The notes: generated by a model from the letters alone, not told the origin. Positions 49,560 to 61,190 are shown, counted from the first letter of the stretch. The stretch is 64,000 nt of DNA from Epiperipatus broadwayi (GCA_028023455.1 JAQFVV010000013.1:8960411-9024410); one strand, 5' to 3'. Numbers and translations: made by a program.

Positions 49560-51608
49560 ATTCCTTACAATAAATATATAATACAAAGAGATTACCTTAT
49601 TTTTCATTAATTAGACAAGGTTTTAATAATTAGCTGATTTTAAATAAATTATCAGAATTTTCTAGAATCTTTACTAATTATTTATCTAATCCTTCTGCAC
49701 ACACCTTTGCCTTTATAAAATTTTATTCTTTATATATTTTTAAAAATAAAATTTCCTATACGGAGTTTAAAAATATTTACATGTATAAATTAACATGAAG
49801 CATATATATAGCTTCAATATATAAATTAAAATTATGTAAATAAAATTTAAAAATAATATACTTAATAAATTAAAGATGTATATTTCCATATAATGTGTGT
49901 GTGCTTACTCATTCAAATTCATTAAAAAAATACTATTTTTATTTCGTAAAATGGAAGAGCGAAATTCTGACTTTCATTGCAATTAAATATGTTCTAGGCA
50001 ATATTCTTTTTCTTCAATGACTTTTCCCATACAAACATAATATCAATATTATCACAGCGTACTCCTTACAATTGTTTTGATGTTTTTTAGTCCATATCAA
50101 CTTTACAAATCTTTTAACATTATGCTTAGAAAATGTGAATATTATAAATTAGATTCCGAAAAAATAATAAAGTATAGCTTTCAATAAATGCCAAAGAAAT
50201 GAATATGATTGCATTATATGCTCAAATGAAAAAATAGTTACTGCCATATTGTGAAATTTATGAATTTTAGTGTTTGTATTTAGTGCATGATCATGTGGGC
50301 TCCCTGAGGAAAAAAAAGGCACTGCTATATCATACAAATTTTAATTTGGTTTTTTGTTTGTTAGCACATGCTTACTAGTGTAGTACTGATTTGTACTTAA
50401 ATCACAAAGAAAATGGGTTTTGAGACTTATATTTAGTAAGAAAATATTGATATTCCTAAATTTAGTAAATTTGGGAATTCCAATGTTTATTATTTGTTTA
50501 CATATTTTTAGGATATTGTGGCTTCATTACATATGTAAAATTCAAAATTAAATCTCCAAACTGACAATAATAATTGATGTGTTCTCGACCATAGCAAAAT
50601 GGATTTAGTAATAAAGAATGGATATATAGAGAGATATGAAACATTTTTGGCTAGAGAAATGTGTTTTAAATCATTTGAGTATTATATTGCAAACTGGTTT
50701 TTAAATCAGTTGAATATTTGTTGACATGTTTATAAATGAGACAAATCTATTCTTTATTAACTAGAATCATCAATCGATTTTAAAACTTGTTTCTCTATCC
50801 AAAACTGTTTCAGACATCCTCCATACTTTGGAGATTTAATCTCAAACATATAAAATATATATATTTAAAAATAAGAATCAAACTTAATTTTTTTAAAACT
50901 ATTGTTAGTAAAGTTGTAGTTAAAAATATATAAATCATTGTAAAATATGAATGCCATATGATAGCACTGCATTTTGGAGCTTAAGATCGCCAATAGATTT
51001 CAATTCTGGCACTTCCAGTACTTAAACTTCTGAGCAATAAAGCCAATCATTATATATCAAATATGGATTTTTGAAGTAACACATGAAATTTCAATAGTTA
51101 TTTAATATTTGTGAAAATGATTAATAAATGCTTAAATTACTTTGTTAATAAAGTACAGACATTTGTGAGATATGAATAAAAATATGTTTATCAAATAGTT
51201 TAGGAAATTAATTATGCATTAATAGTGGTAATCACTTTGTATTGCAATTATTTTCTACCAAAACCTAATGATAATTTGAGGCAAAAGTTCAAATTCTATT
51301 TTAGTTTTTAAATCTTTATAATAGAATTTAACTTGGGTTTATTAGAAATTTAAATTTACAAATGAAAAATATTCTAAAAAATATTTGAATCTTCCAGGTA
51401 TTAAACATTGAATTATATAATGATAATAATGCCCCTCCCCCATTGGTCAATTACACTAAAATCAATAAGTAAGTAAATTAACTAAATCTTTGATATTTGA
51501 AGTTTCATCTTAGAATCTGAACGAATAATTATATCACTAATTTACCAAATATGATTCTAAAATTAAAAGTTGCATTTGTAATTGTTTTGTTTTGTCTGGA
51601 TTAATATG

Positions 51609-52198
51609 TGTAAATAATTTTATAATTATATTTATTAGTGAAACTTGAATACAAGTATACAATCATTTACAATGGCTATACTCAGCCTGCTACTGTTGAT
51701 GAGGTATAGCTTTGACTGCATGTGTCCTTATAGATTTTCTACAACTTGTGGATATTTCCTACAACTTGTAGCTATACTATGACAGCTTTTCTCATACCAA
51801 TATTTGGTTCTTGCAGTTTCCAGTGCAGAAGGTGGATTTGCTTGACTGTCTACTGTTTAATTTTGATAGCTTTTTTTCTAGAGAATGTGTATATTAGTAC
51901 TCTGTAAGTGTGTACAGCTGCGTGACAATTGTTGGAAAGAATGAGAATTCTGTCTTTTACTTTGTGACAGTAGTTCTCTGATTCTATTTTCCAAAAAGAC
52001 TGAGTATTTATTGACAGACCCCCATCCTTATTAAAAACATTTGGATTCAGTGAGCATCACTGCCTATTAGCTCATTTTTGTCATTGGCTATGCATTATCT
52101 ATCTATATATGCATAGGTTCATGAAAATGAATGCTCATTCCAATCTAGATAAGATAGAACCTAGACTAGTCCATTATCTGAAGACAATGTGAAATATA
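51609..52198 (-). repeat. Gypsy LTR (3' LTR in element orientation)
   Basis: Homologous to 53880-54528. Shared landmarks include CAGTTTCCAGTGCAGAAGGT or its counterpart, AGTTCTCTG and GATCTAGATAAG-like runs before the inner border. The many differences between LTRs mean an old insertion. Confidence 0.72.
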
Positions 52199-52385
52199 TT
52201 CCCTTCCTTGGCTAAAATTAGTCCTGAAGAACATAGTCATGCAGGTGCATTGGTAGCATCTTTGCTTTGTAGTTTCTTCTGGTTTGATCTCAGCAGATTC
52301 AGGGTCATTACCTGTGGATCTTAGAATTGTACATTCATCATAGCTGATTGATAACTCATCCCAGTTGGCATGCAACTCTGTCAAC

Positions 52386-52530
52386 TGATGAGGTTTTGCT
52401 GATGGCTGGTCTTGGAACTGTAGGTTCACACAACTGGATGATGAGACATGACAGTTGGCTAACCACTTTTTGTCATGATGAGGCTTTGCTGATGGTTGGT
52501 CTTGGAACTGTAGGTTCATTACAGCTTGCT
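52386..52530. repeat. tandem repeat, period 90, inside Gypsy remnant
   Basis: TGATGAGGTTTTGCTGATGG starts at 52386, and TGATGAGGCTTTGCTGATGG at 52476. Both continue through TGGTCTTGGAACTGTAGGTTCA. On the minus strand this gives a doubled NLQFQDQPSAKPH in an open run (52519-52166) of uncertain status. Confidence 0.85.
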
Positions 52531-52767
52531 GATGATGTGTAATTTAACCTGTTGTCTATCAGCAGTTTTTATCACCACTGTTTGTGATCTTTTAACTGAT
52601 TATGACTACTGAAACCTATTTGGTGGGTTCCCTTAAATATGCAGCATAGGACATGAGTAGTTATCAACTTTTTTGCAATTATAGTTTTGTGCATTATTTT
52701 AGGATTCAACCTCAGATTATTAATAACTACTGGGCAGACCAATTGAATTTATTGTGAATCAATCACA

Positions 52768-53230
52768 TCTTAATAAATTGCTCTGCTTACCAATATATAC
52801 AAGAGGCAGATATTTAGTTTTACTGGTCATTGTAACCACTCTTACTTGACCCAAGAGTGCTATTAGATTGCCTTGGTGATCACTAATTGTTTTGTTGCTA
52901 GAATACAACTGATGTTTATTATTTTTATTAATGATAGCCCATGTCTTTTTTGATATAATGGACAGTGCTATCCATGTCCAGTTCTACATATTATTAATAA
53001 GTATTCTGTGTTTGAAAGCAGAGACAATACTTTTCACACTTTTCTACAGGCATTTTATTTCTTAAGATTTAAATTGCCTTTCTGGGTTTTTGGAATGGAC
53101 TTGTCCACTCTTATTAGCAACTCATTCTTTTGTAAAACAAGTATCTTTTATCACTGATGCAATATGTACACACTATATCAGTTTAAACAGTTAGGGTGTT
53201 ATTTATCAATTGATCACATCTATAACAATG
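52768..53230 (-). pseudogene. Gypsy protease-like remnant
   Basis: On the minus strand near 52825-52768 the peptide YLPLVYIGKQSNLLRCDW resembles the end of Ty3/Gypsy proteases (LPL.V..G.GP.LLGRDWL). The active-site DTG region was not found in an intact frame. It lies downstream of the gag-like segment, in the expected order. Confidence 0.45.
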
Positions 53231-53268
53231 CTTTTCACTCGTTCATTTATTTGAGCAATGACATTCTG

Positions 53269-53547
53269 TCAGCTGGATGTTGGGTTAACCCAGTTTTGAA
53301 TGCTATAATCCATATTTAATGGATTTTCTTGATTAGCTGTAAATTCTATTTGAATTGCTTGAGACACAACAGAATCAAATGTTATGACAGAATCTATTAT
53401 GAACTTGATCCTGAGATTATGGTCTCTTATTCCACAGATAAAAAATACCTCGCAGAGATTCATTAAGGAAGTTTTTGAAATTGCATTATAAAGCTTTAGT
53501 TTTTTAAAGTTAATTGCAAAATCTCTAGCTTTCCTCCTTGTGTACAA
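53269..53547 (-). pseudogene. Gypsy gag-like fragment
   Basis: The minus-strand run reads RRKARDFAINFKKLKLYNAI, then FFICGIRDHNLRIKFI and FDSVVSQAIQIEFTANQEN. F.CGIRD...R.K.......TFD..V..A...E is the conserved C-terminal part of the Gypsy capsid domain in many invertebrates. It is open for 92 residues but lacks the N-terminal capsid half and the zinc knuckle in frame. It sits just after the primer-binding-like site, as expected for gag. Confidence 0.6.
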
Positions 53548-53860
53548 AAATTGAAATATCTCTGCATTATTGTTAGAGGTTTTGGAGAGATGTCAGCCAA
53601 CCCCTTGTTTGGGCTCTAAGGATCTTATAAGATTGAGATTCAATAATAGACATGAGTGTGGTTAATTTTATTGAGACTTTTTCATTTGATTAGCCTACAA
53701 ATAGAAGATTATTCAATCTTTATAGTTTGGCCAATTCTCTGGACAGGAACAATTTTAGCCATTTTTCCCTCAATAACCACTCAAATTGATTTTTAATCTT
53801 TTTTTTTGTTGAGCTACTGTTACGCAACTGTCATTTTTTTCCAGATGTAGGGGGGAGGGT

Positions 53861-53878
53861 ACTTTGTCAATTGCACCA
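53861..53878 (-). other. primer-binding-like site
   Basis: On the minus strand TGGTGCAATTGACAAAGT starts one base after the LTR end. The leading TGG would pair with the CCA end of a tRNA. The particular tRNA was not identified. Confidence 0.5.
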
Positions 53879-53879
53879 A

Positions 53880-54528
53880 TGTAAATACATTTTATAATAT
53901 ATATTTGTTAATGAAACATGAATACAAATACACTCATATATACAATGTCTATACTCCACCTGCTACTATTGGCAAGGTATAGCTCCTAATTCTGGGCTGA
54001 ACTATGGAAGAAGAGATGGCATGTGCCCATATCAATTTCCTACCACTTCCAGCTCAGCTTGCTTCAAGAGTAAGTAATAGTGACATTTCTGGCTGTACTA
54101 TGATAGCTTGCCTCATGCCAATATTTAGTTCTAGAAGGTTTGCAGTCCTGAATGTGGATTTGCCTCATTATGTCAACTGTTTAGCTTTGATAACTTTTGT
54201 CTGGAATATGATGCCTATACTGTCTCAGCCTTGTGACAATAGTTCTCTGTGAGTGTGAATGGATGTGGAGAGAGTAAGAGTTTTGTCTTTCAGCTTTGTG
54301 TCAATAGTTCTCTGACCCTACCTCCAAAACGACTGACTATTGCCAGATTCTCATCCTTAATGGAAACTTTCATTCAGATTCAGTGAGCATCATTGCCTAT
54401 TGGCTAGTTCTTGCCATTGGCTATGTGTTATCTATCTATATCATAGTTTCATGGCAATGAATGCTTATCTGATCTAGATAAGGTAGACTGAACTAGTTTT
54501 TTATTTGAAGGCAGTGTGAGATATGACA
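53880..54528 (-). repeat. Gypsy LTR (5' LTR in element orientation)
   Basis: The better preserved of the two LTRs runs on the minus strand from TGTCATATCTCACACTGCC to AATGTATTTACA. It is longer than the other copy by about 60 bases because of indels. Confidence 0.72.
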
Positions 54529-55141
54529 GTAATCATTAAATTATCACTAAAGATTGATACAGCTGAATTTTGACAGCTCATAAATGTACATTTGTGGTCA
54601 TGTTTTTTTAACTTATCAAAGCATTTGCTTAACATCAATTTTTTAAAAAAATAATTAAAAAATATATATAAACATAAAAGGATTTAAATTTTATAGATTA
54701 TTAGGGAAATATTTTGTAAAATTATAAATATTTATATAAAGTCCAGAAAACTTCTTTACAATTTGGGCAGAACAAAAATTGGGCAATATTTTCTTAGATT
54801 TAAGAGTTACTGACATCTTTAGATTTTTATTAAGAAATTGAATTTAAATGGGAAAAAATAACAGTAAAATGATAGAGTGATTAAAAAAAATTTCATTCTG
54901 TTCTGTACAATCAAAATCATGGCTGAATTAAAATTTAAAAAAAAAACCAGTTGAATGATAAACTATGCAAACTTCTTGTAAAAAAAAATTACATTTACTG
55001 CAGAAAATGGCTCCTTTTCTACAGTAAATATAAACTTTTAAATAAAAATGGGCTCTAGGAAAACTATAATAATTCTATGATCTGTTTGCATTTACATATT
55101 AAAGTAGCATGTTTTTATTTTGTCTGTGTTTGTAATTTCAT

Positions 55142-55317
55142 TGTGAAATGTTTTTCATGTCACACAAAATAGTTGTTTTTCTTTTGCAATTTAGACATGG
55201 CTAAGTGCACTTTTGGCAAGTGCTATGATTCAGCTGGACCCCACTGAAAGTGCACTCAGCCATGCAAAAAAGAAAAAAAAAACAATTTCATGTTGCAGAT
55301 ACGAAAAATGTTTCACA
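55142..55317. mobile_element. foldback MITE-like element
   Basis: The left arm TGTGAAATGTTTTTCATGTC..TTTAGACATGGCTAAGTGCA is mirrored by TGCACTCAGCCATGCAAAAA..ACGAAAAATGTTTCACA. Arms are about 75-80 bases with moderate divergence, and the loop is about 20 bases around ATGATTCAGCTGGACC. No ORF. Confidence 0.75.
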
Positions 55318-56214
55318 ATCAAATAGTAAAGTAAATATATCAGATATAGTGACCCTTTTTTAATGCCATTATGCTCTTTGAAAACCTTTTAAGTGAATGT
55401 AATAAATATAGTTATGTTCTATGCTTTCTTCATTCATAGTGTGTCAGTTAAAAAAAGAAATACAGATTTCTGGCATAATTGCAAAATTAATCCAACACAA
55501 ACAATGAACAAATAAATAGAATAATCATAGTTATGATTGTACCTAGTTAATTAGGCTTTGAACCTGAAAAATTATGGAATGCATGCAACTTTAAGGAAAT
55601 AAATTACTTTCTATAGATGGCAAATCAAAAATTAATTATTATCCTCAACACTCTCCTTAAATAGGTAATCACCTAAAAATTTGCTCCATTTAGGTTTCAT
55701 GTTATTGCCTCCACATGGAATATTTCTAATAATGTCAATGAAGTGCATTCAGTGTGATCTTAATGGTGATAAAAATAAGTTTCAGTCACTTTAAAAATGA
55801 AGCACTTTAATCTTTGTATTAAAGCTAACACCTTATGCATTAACTATTAGAAAATATATGTTAGCATTAGAAAGAAAATCTTTAGTTTCAGAAGTATATA
55901 TATATGATAGTTTACAAATTAAAAAGAATACTGTTCTCATGCACAGAAGAGACAATGCCCCACATCATATAAGCCACATACATCAATTAGAAAATTATTA
56001 GCTTAGACAAACTGAAAATTATGTTTATCAATGAATCTGTTTCACTTGATGATTTATTTAAAATACACTGCAGGATATCAAATTTCAAAGTGATTATGCG
56101 TTTTTGAAAAATGAGATTAATATGCTTATATATTTCCCAACACTAATAAGTCAAAGCTTAATATGTTGTGCAAATATGCCTGATGCCTGAATTATGTGAC
56201 TATTAATTAGAATG

Positions 56215-56420
56215 CACAGCTGTTTATTTCAGCAAGATGGGTTCTACCTTGTAATTATCATTTTGAATTTTTTGCAGAAGTATTTCTAGACAAGTAGAGT
56301 GGCTGGGTCTCATCTAGTAAGTGACCACCCAGATCTCTAAATTTAACTCCTATGAATTATTTATTTTTTTCAAATGTTACTTTAAATTATTCTAAAGAAA
56401 AGCTAATCCCAATGAAGCCA
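56215..56420 (+). pseudogene. mariner-superfamily DDE transposase relic
   Basis: In one frame CLFQQDGFY (about 56221-56250) matches the FQQDGAPPH motif that carries the second catalytic Asp. In another frame VFLDK.SGWVSSSK.PPRSLNLTPMNYLFF (about 56280-56370) matches the following W..R....WPPRSPDLTPLDF region. The expected third Asp is replaced (PMNY). A frameshift, stops and substitutions show a dead fragment. The rest of the transposase is not recognisable, although decayed sequence may extend from about 55930 to 56640. Confidence 0.6.
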
Positions 56421-57479
56421 TCACATTCGAAATTGCAATAATCCAAGAAAAATAGTGTTAATAACTCAGTCAGTTTAAACATTAAATTTATAAAATAAAT
56501 CATTATAATAAAAAAAATATACAACAGCTGTAACAATTACACAAAGTTTTTGGCACATGGTTTTGTGCCCTTTTCAAATACTATTTCAGTGTTAAGCAAT
56601 TATTGCAGACAGAACATTTAATATTCTATAATGGAAGTAAAAATATCACAATAAAACATCAGTAAAGTAGAATGCAATTTTTTCATATAGAGATTCAATA
56701 TAACAAAAAAAATTGACTATATAACAATATACAGAATAAATAGTACACTATACAACTTTATATATACTGCTTTATATAATTTTCCATTCATTTTTAATTA
56801 ATTAGCTAAATTTATTGAAGTTTTATAAATATTTTCAATTATTTATGCTTAATATAAAATGTTCTATATTTTTTTGTAGCATCTTTTATGTCCTTATATT
56901 AAAGAGTCATTGCATAAAGCAGATTTATTATCTTGCCTATCAATTGCATTGTTATAATTCTTTAGCTCTTATCCCTGTTTCCTCATATTGCAATGGTCAC
57001 AATTTATATATGAATCCTTTTTTGTATTTTATATAATCTTTTAATTTATAATTACTTATTAATTTATCATGACTTTTACTGTTTCAACTATCCAATATTT
57101 ATTTATATGCTTATCAGTATAATTTTTGTTTTTTATTAATGTATTATAAATTTTGGGAGACTGAAAGTTTGATCCATTTTTATGTAACTGCTGTTACTAT
57201 CATCATTAATAATCATTTTGCATAGAAATATTTAATATAGTTTATTTAAGAATTAAAAACAAAATCAATTTTAAATTATGGATATAATTCTAAAAATATA
57301 GTTCAAATAAAAAATGCACCAAACTTTTATATTATCCCCAAATTTATAATACGTTAATAAAAAACAAACATTATATTGATAGACATATAACTACAAAACT
57401 ATGAGAATAAAATTGAAAACACAAATATTTTCAATCTAAGCTCAGTAGCTTATATAGTCATACATTTTGGTGTCTTTGG

Positions 57480-57640
57480 TTCTTTTATAACCATAGCCAC
57501 CAGCTTCCTATTACGCATGATTGGTATTAAACCTTTAAACATCACATGATCACTATTTCCCATGCTTGCTCATAACTGTTGTTAAAGTAAGCAAAACTCT
57601 CTTCATACAATAGTGCCACTCAAAGCAAGATCATGAATGA
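57480..57640. mobile_element. end fragment of the MITE-like family at 14423
   Basis: AAACTCTCTTCATACAATAG..TGCCACTCAAAGCAAG matches the left end of the 14423-14830 element. ATCACATGATCACTATTTCC matches its right flank in inverted orientation. Only one end is present, so this is a solo or truncated copy. Confidence 0.55.
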
Positions 57641-57823
57641 GAAGGGACCATTGATAAAAATACCAATTAAAAATTATTGATATAAGAACTTTTGATTTCA
57701 CATCCAGATATAATACTTTTTTTTATTTTATAGTTTGTATCAAATAATTGCAAAATCATATAAATATTTATAGTAATCTTTTAAGTATATCCAAGCACAT
57801 AATTTTATAAAATACAACTTTAC

Positions 57824-57895
57824 CTTTGGCTCTACTATCATAGTATCTTCAATATTCATGACAATGAATTCCCAAGTTAAGGAGTCAACAGACAC
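57824..57895 (-). CDS. DNAH2: axonemal dynein heavy chain, internal exon near C-terminus
   Basis: On the minus strand the acceptor TTATTAG is followed by 24 complete codons reading VSVDSLTWEFIVMNIEDTMI then VEPK, and the donor AAG|GTAAAG. The VSVDSL.WEF segment is typical of the dynein C-terminal domain after LQ..AR..N. Phase is zero at both ends and joins the exons at 59834 and 42589 without loss. Confidence 0.92.
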
Positions 57896-59833
57896 CTAAT
57901 AAAAATAATATTGCTCAAATCTATTATTTATATTCACAATTATAATAATATAATAAACAACAAATGATAATAATATGTGTGAATATTATTACTTGCTTGA
58001 TTACTACTTACTGTTTAATATATATATTTTTAAAAAATATCTAATGTCTTATTTGGGATTTGAATTCACAATATAATTTGGGGATTTTTTTTTTTTTTAC
58101 AAAACAAGCATTCTCAAGCAAAATCAGATATTTTTCTGATGGTAATCTTTGCAAAGAATAATAAATGTTAGAGAAAGGAATTATCATATGCTTATACATA
58201 TTCAGTCCTACTACTTAATTTTTAGCAGTCAAGCATTGTAATCTTATTTTCTTAAGAAGAAATAATAATAATGATCTGTAATAGCAAAGCTTTAAAATAT
58301 GATTGTGTATTTATAATTTGATATTTTAATCAAGTTTAGCATTGATATATATATATTAAAATAAATTATATTTGTTTGAAACAAATATATATTTTTGGGC
58401 CAAGAATACCTTTATAGAAAGAGTAAATGATTAGTGAATAAGAATAAGATGCAAATTATAGAAGTTAATAATATTGAAAATTGTGAAAAAAAAAGAATCA
58501 AGTCATTGACAAAGCATTTTTTTTCTTGATATAGAAACTGGGTGTGGAACTGTTACAAAGGCTTTCTACAAAAAAAGTATAGGTTTTACCCATTGTCGAT
58601 CTTTTGATTTAGATCCACTTGATTTTTGAAACAAATATTCATTATTAGAACATGCTTTGAGATTTAGGGTTCCAAAACAAAAATATACTATAAGCAGTTA
58701 TTATATTGCCAAAAATTACTAGGCATTTAGATTGTAATAATTTACATTTCATAAATGCATTTGTTGCTTGTCTTAGTCTTTAAATTTACATACAGAAGCA
58801 GACATTCTGATGTACATCATCACTTCAATATTCTTTTTTATTTTCATGGTCTGCTGGTAAATTTCATTCTTCCATAATCTACATTTAAATTTGGTTAACT
58901 TAGATTTGCTTGAATGATTTGCTTTGTTTTAATATAACGAGTAATAACTATAATAGCAAATTCTATAATCAAATTCAACAATAATTTGTATAATTAATCT
59001 ACCTACCAAATTATAATTATAAATTTATTTAACACACATTGATTACGTAAGTAATATTTACTAAGGCAATAAACCTTTAAGCATGTGCATTTGAAAATGC
59101 GAAGGCATAAGCTTGTGGTTAAGACCTGTAGAGGTCCCTACCTTCGCATTTTCAAGCACACATGCTTAAAGGTTTACTGCCTTAGTAAATATTACTACCA
59201 AATTATAGCGAATTCAGAATTAAAAAAAATAATTATGAATTTGGTACAATTTATTTTATTGAATGATATAGTTATTGATATCTACTTATCAGTAAATAAA
59301 TGACTAGCTGGATTACTACAAGATAAACTTGTAAGCTTATTTGATAAATCCATAGCTACCTTAAAATATTCTCCAAACTTCATTTGGCTATGATCTCCAG
59401 CTTATGGAATACTTGTCAAATACACCACATTCCAAAATCATTTCTAAATTTTATTAAATTATTTTAATTTCTATCAAAAACTAAATAGTGATTGCAATGA
59501 TCTTGAGAGAACGAATATTATTCTTAAAGTAGTTGAGAACATATTACAATACTACTACTAATATCTAACACAATAAATAAGTCATTAAAGTCTTTATTAA
59601 TAATAAAATTATAATAGGAAGCAGCAATGAACAAGGTTATTCTGTGAAGCATTTGTTATACAAAGACATGTTCATACAACTATTAAATTTTATTTGAACA
59701 ATAACCTGTTATTTGCATAACCTTTTAATTTAGACTTTATTTTGCCACTGTGGATCATCTTCTTAACATGATTTGATATATGTTAAAAATATAATTTTAA
59801 AAATTTAATGTTATTTATAAAATTATAACTTAC
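57896..59833 (-). other. dynein heavy chain intron, about 1.9 kb
   Basis: AT-rich intron between the exons at 59834 and 57895. It contains the hairpin at 59051-59195. No other feature was recognised. Confidence 0.85.
59051..59195. mobile_element. palindromic MITE-like hairpin, arms 55 bp
   Basis: The left arm 59051-59105 (GTAATATTTACTAAGGCAAT..TGAAAATGCGAAGG) and the right arm 59141-59195 are reverse complements with 4 mismatches and no indels. The 35-base loop itself contains a small hairpin GACCT/AGGTC and the run GCTTGTGGTTAAG, vaguely like a tRNA A box. The plus-strand frame 59085-59303 crossing it is spurious. Confidence 0.85.
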
Positions 59834-60010
59834 ATTATTCTGCCTTGCAGAAGTTTGTAATACTGCTGTTAGAAAACCTGTGGGAAAAGTAAATCCTGAA
59901 ATCCAGAAAATAACAGGAGGATGTGCAAGTGTTGCCCATTTCTCTAATTGTTCAATTCGCTGGACTAAATCTCTACTCCATGCTGCTAAACCTTTCATAG
60001 AAGGATAGGT
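59834..60010 (-). CDS. DNAH2: axonemal dynein heavy chain, upstream visible exon
   Basis: On the minus strand, after ATTTTAAG, 59 complete codons read TYPSMKGLAAWSRDLVQRIE, then QLEKWATLAHPPVIFWISGF, then TFPTGFLTAVLQTSARQNN, with the donor AAT|GTAAGT. YPS.K.L..W..DL..R and FW.SGF.FP.GFLTA.LQ..AR are core signatures of the dynein heavy-chain C-terminal domain. Four exons give about 183 C-terminal residues of a protein that is usually about 4,400 long. Earlier exons (AAA5-AAA6 and upstream) must lie beyond 64000. Met at 59998 is internal, not a start. Confidence 0.94.
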
Positions 60011-60108
60011 CTTAAAATAAATGATACAATATATATATATTTAGTATAGTTAGCACTTAAGTCATAGCAACTAGACACATCAGTAGGCATTATTTATAAT
60101 AAACATTT

Positions 60109-60321
60109 ATTATTACGATAGAATGACAGCCTATTAAGCTAATTGCGCAGACGCTGTGAGAATGTTATTAATAAATGAATACCTTCGAACAACCACTTGA
60201 TATAGTATTTATATAAGAGTAAAACTATATCATGTGATTGTTCGAAGGTATTCATTTATTAATAACATTCTCACAGCGTCTGCGCAATTAGCTTAACAGG
60301 CTGTCATTCTATCGTAATTAT
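60109..60321. mobile_element. near-perfect hairpin element, 203 bp, with possible 5-bp TSD
   Basis: Arms of about 95 bases (60112-60206 and 60224-60318) are reverse complements with only 3 mismatches by my count. The loop is 17 bases. The element can be read as TACGATAG..CTATCGTA (60114-60316) flanked by ATTAT at 60109-60113 and 60317-60321. Arms carry an atypically GC-rich run AATTGCGCAGACGCTGTGAG. Near identity implies recent formation or gene conversion. No ORF. Confidence 0.88.
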
Positions 60322-60784
60322 AATCGCACGCAAGATGTTATAAAATAAATGCTTATTCAAATAAACATTTATAAAATAATAACTTTCTTTGTTCATTGAT
60401 ATTATAAAAAAAATCAAACAAATTCACATAAATATCACTTTCAATATATCTATACTAAATATACAAATATATACCTTAAACATATATACCTACACTAAAC
60501 TCCAAACTTATACAACATTTTACAATATGAAATTTAAAATAATTATTAAATTTATTAAACATAAATTATTATAAACTTTTTATTTTATTATATTATGACT
60601 TAACTAATCACAATATACATTTCATTATTATTCAGCTTTTCTAACTGTAACGAATTTCAATTTAAATTTGCTTCTTTTAATCTTGAATAATAGCCCCCTC
60701 TTTTGACTTTTTATATAACTAATTTTCAACTCTTGTAAATTTATTATTTGAAATTATTGCTTCACTCAATTAAATTACAGATTT

Positions 60785-61060
60785 TCATCCAAACTCTCTA
60801 TTTAATATGGATTTCATATTATTTATAAGGATAGCTTCTTTGATTTTTCTTTCTCCTTTGTATATTGAATTATTTTAATACAATCTTTCTCAAGCACATG
60901 CCCTGTTTCCACTGAATGTAAATAAAATGGTGAATTTTTATCATATTTATGCTATGCTAATCTTTTATAAATTGAATTTTTTGTTTTTCCAACATAATTA
61001 GTTTTAATATTATTAAGCTGGCAGTTTTTGCATTTAATTTCATGCACTCCATTTATAACA
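60785..61060 (-). pseudogene. Penelope-like GIY-YIG endonuclease fragment (second lineage)
   Basis: On the minus strand GVHEIKCKNCQLNNIKTNYV..GKTKNSIYKRLA is followed by HKYDKNSPFYLHSVETGHVL and, in a shifted frame, GERKIKEAILINNMKSILNR ending EFG and a stop near 60785. C..C...YVGKT...I..R...H, H and KIKEA are the GIY-YIG nuclease motifs of Penelope-like elements. One stop (after KRLA) and one frameshift inactivate it. It is more similar to typical family members than the copies near 34-37 kb. Confidence 0.8.
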
Positions 61061-61190
61061 TTAGATGTATTTTCTTTATGTATTTAATATAGGGTATATG
61101 AGCACAGACTTTCAGATGACCCATCACTCTCCATTCTATCTAATATCACTGATACACTCAAGCACATATATGCTGAAAAGATAAATAATC

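Larger units (their letters stand above)
51609..54528 (-). mobile_element. Ty3/Gypsy LTR retrotransposon, minus strand, lacking RT
   Basis: Two diverged direct repeats (51609-52198 and 53880-54528) share TGTAAATA..TTTTATAAT, AATACAA.TA.ACTCAT or AATCATT, TATACTC.RCCTGCTACT and CAGTGAGCATCA.TGCCTATT. They flank 1.7 kb. Read on the minus strand the LTR has TGT..ACA ends. A primer-binding-like site TGGTGCAATTGACAAAGT (53878-53861) follows the 5' LTR, and a purine tract CCAAGGAAGGGAA (about 52211-52199) precedes the 3' LTR. Only gag- and protease-like segments remain inside; reverse transcriptase and integrase are deleted. A convincing target-site duplication was not found. Confidence 0.75.
42740..57823 (-). 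other. dynein heavy chain intron, about 15 kb, repeat-rich
   Basis: Contents listed separately: a possible exon-like islet (43509-43588), a mariner-type element (44258-44956), a pogo-like end (46782-46802), an unclassified GC-richer block (47100-48910), a foldback (49122-49559), a Ty3/Gypsy element (51609-54528), a foldback (55142-55317), a DDE transposase relic (56215-56420) and a MITE end (57480-57640). Elsewhere, for example 44957-46781 and 49560-51608, only AT-rich DNA was seen. Confidence 0.85.

Noticed and set aside
51601-54530. 5-bp target duplication (ATATG) around the Gypsy element
   Set aside because: Accepting it requires an LTR border that drops the TG..CA ends; the match is short and AT-rich, so it is not reliable.
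59783-59998. Met at 59998 as a translation start
   Set aside because: The reading frame and dynein homology continue upstream (TYPS) to a splice acceptor, so the Met is internal.
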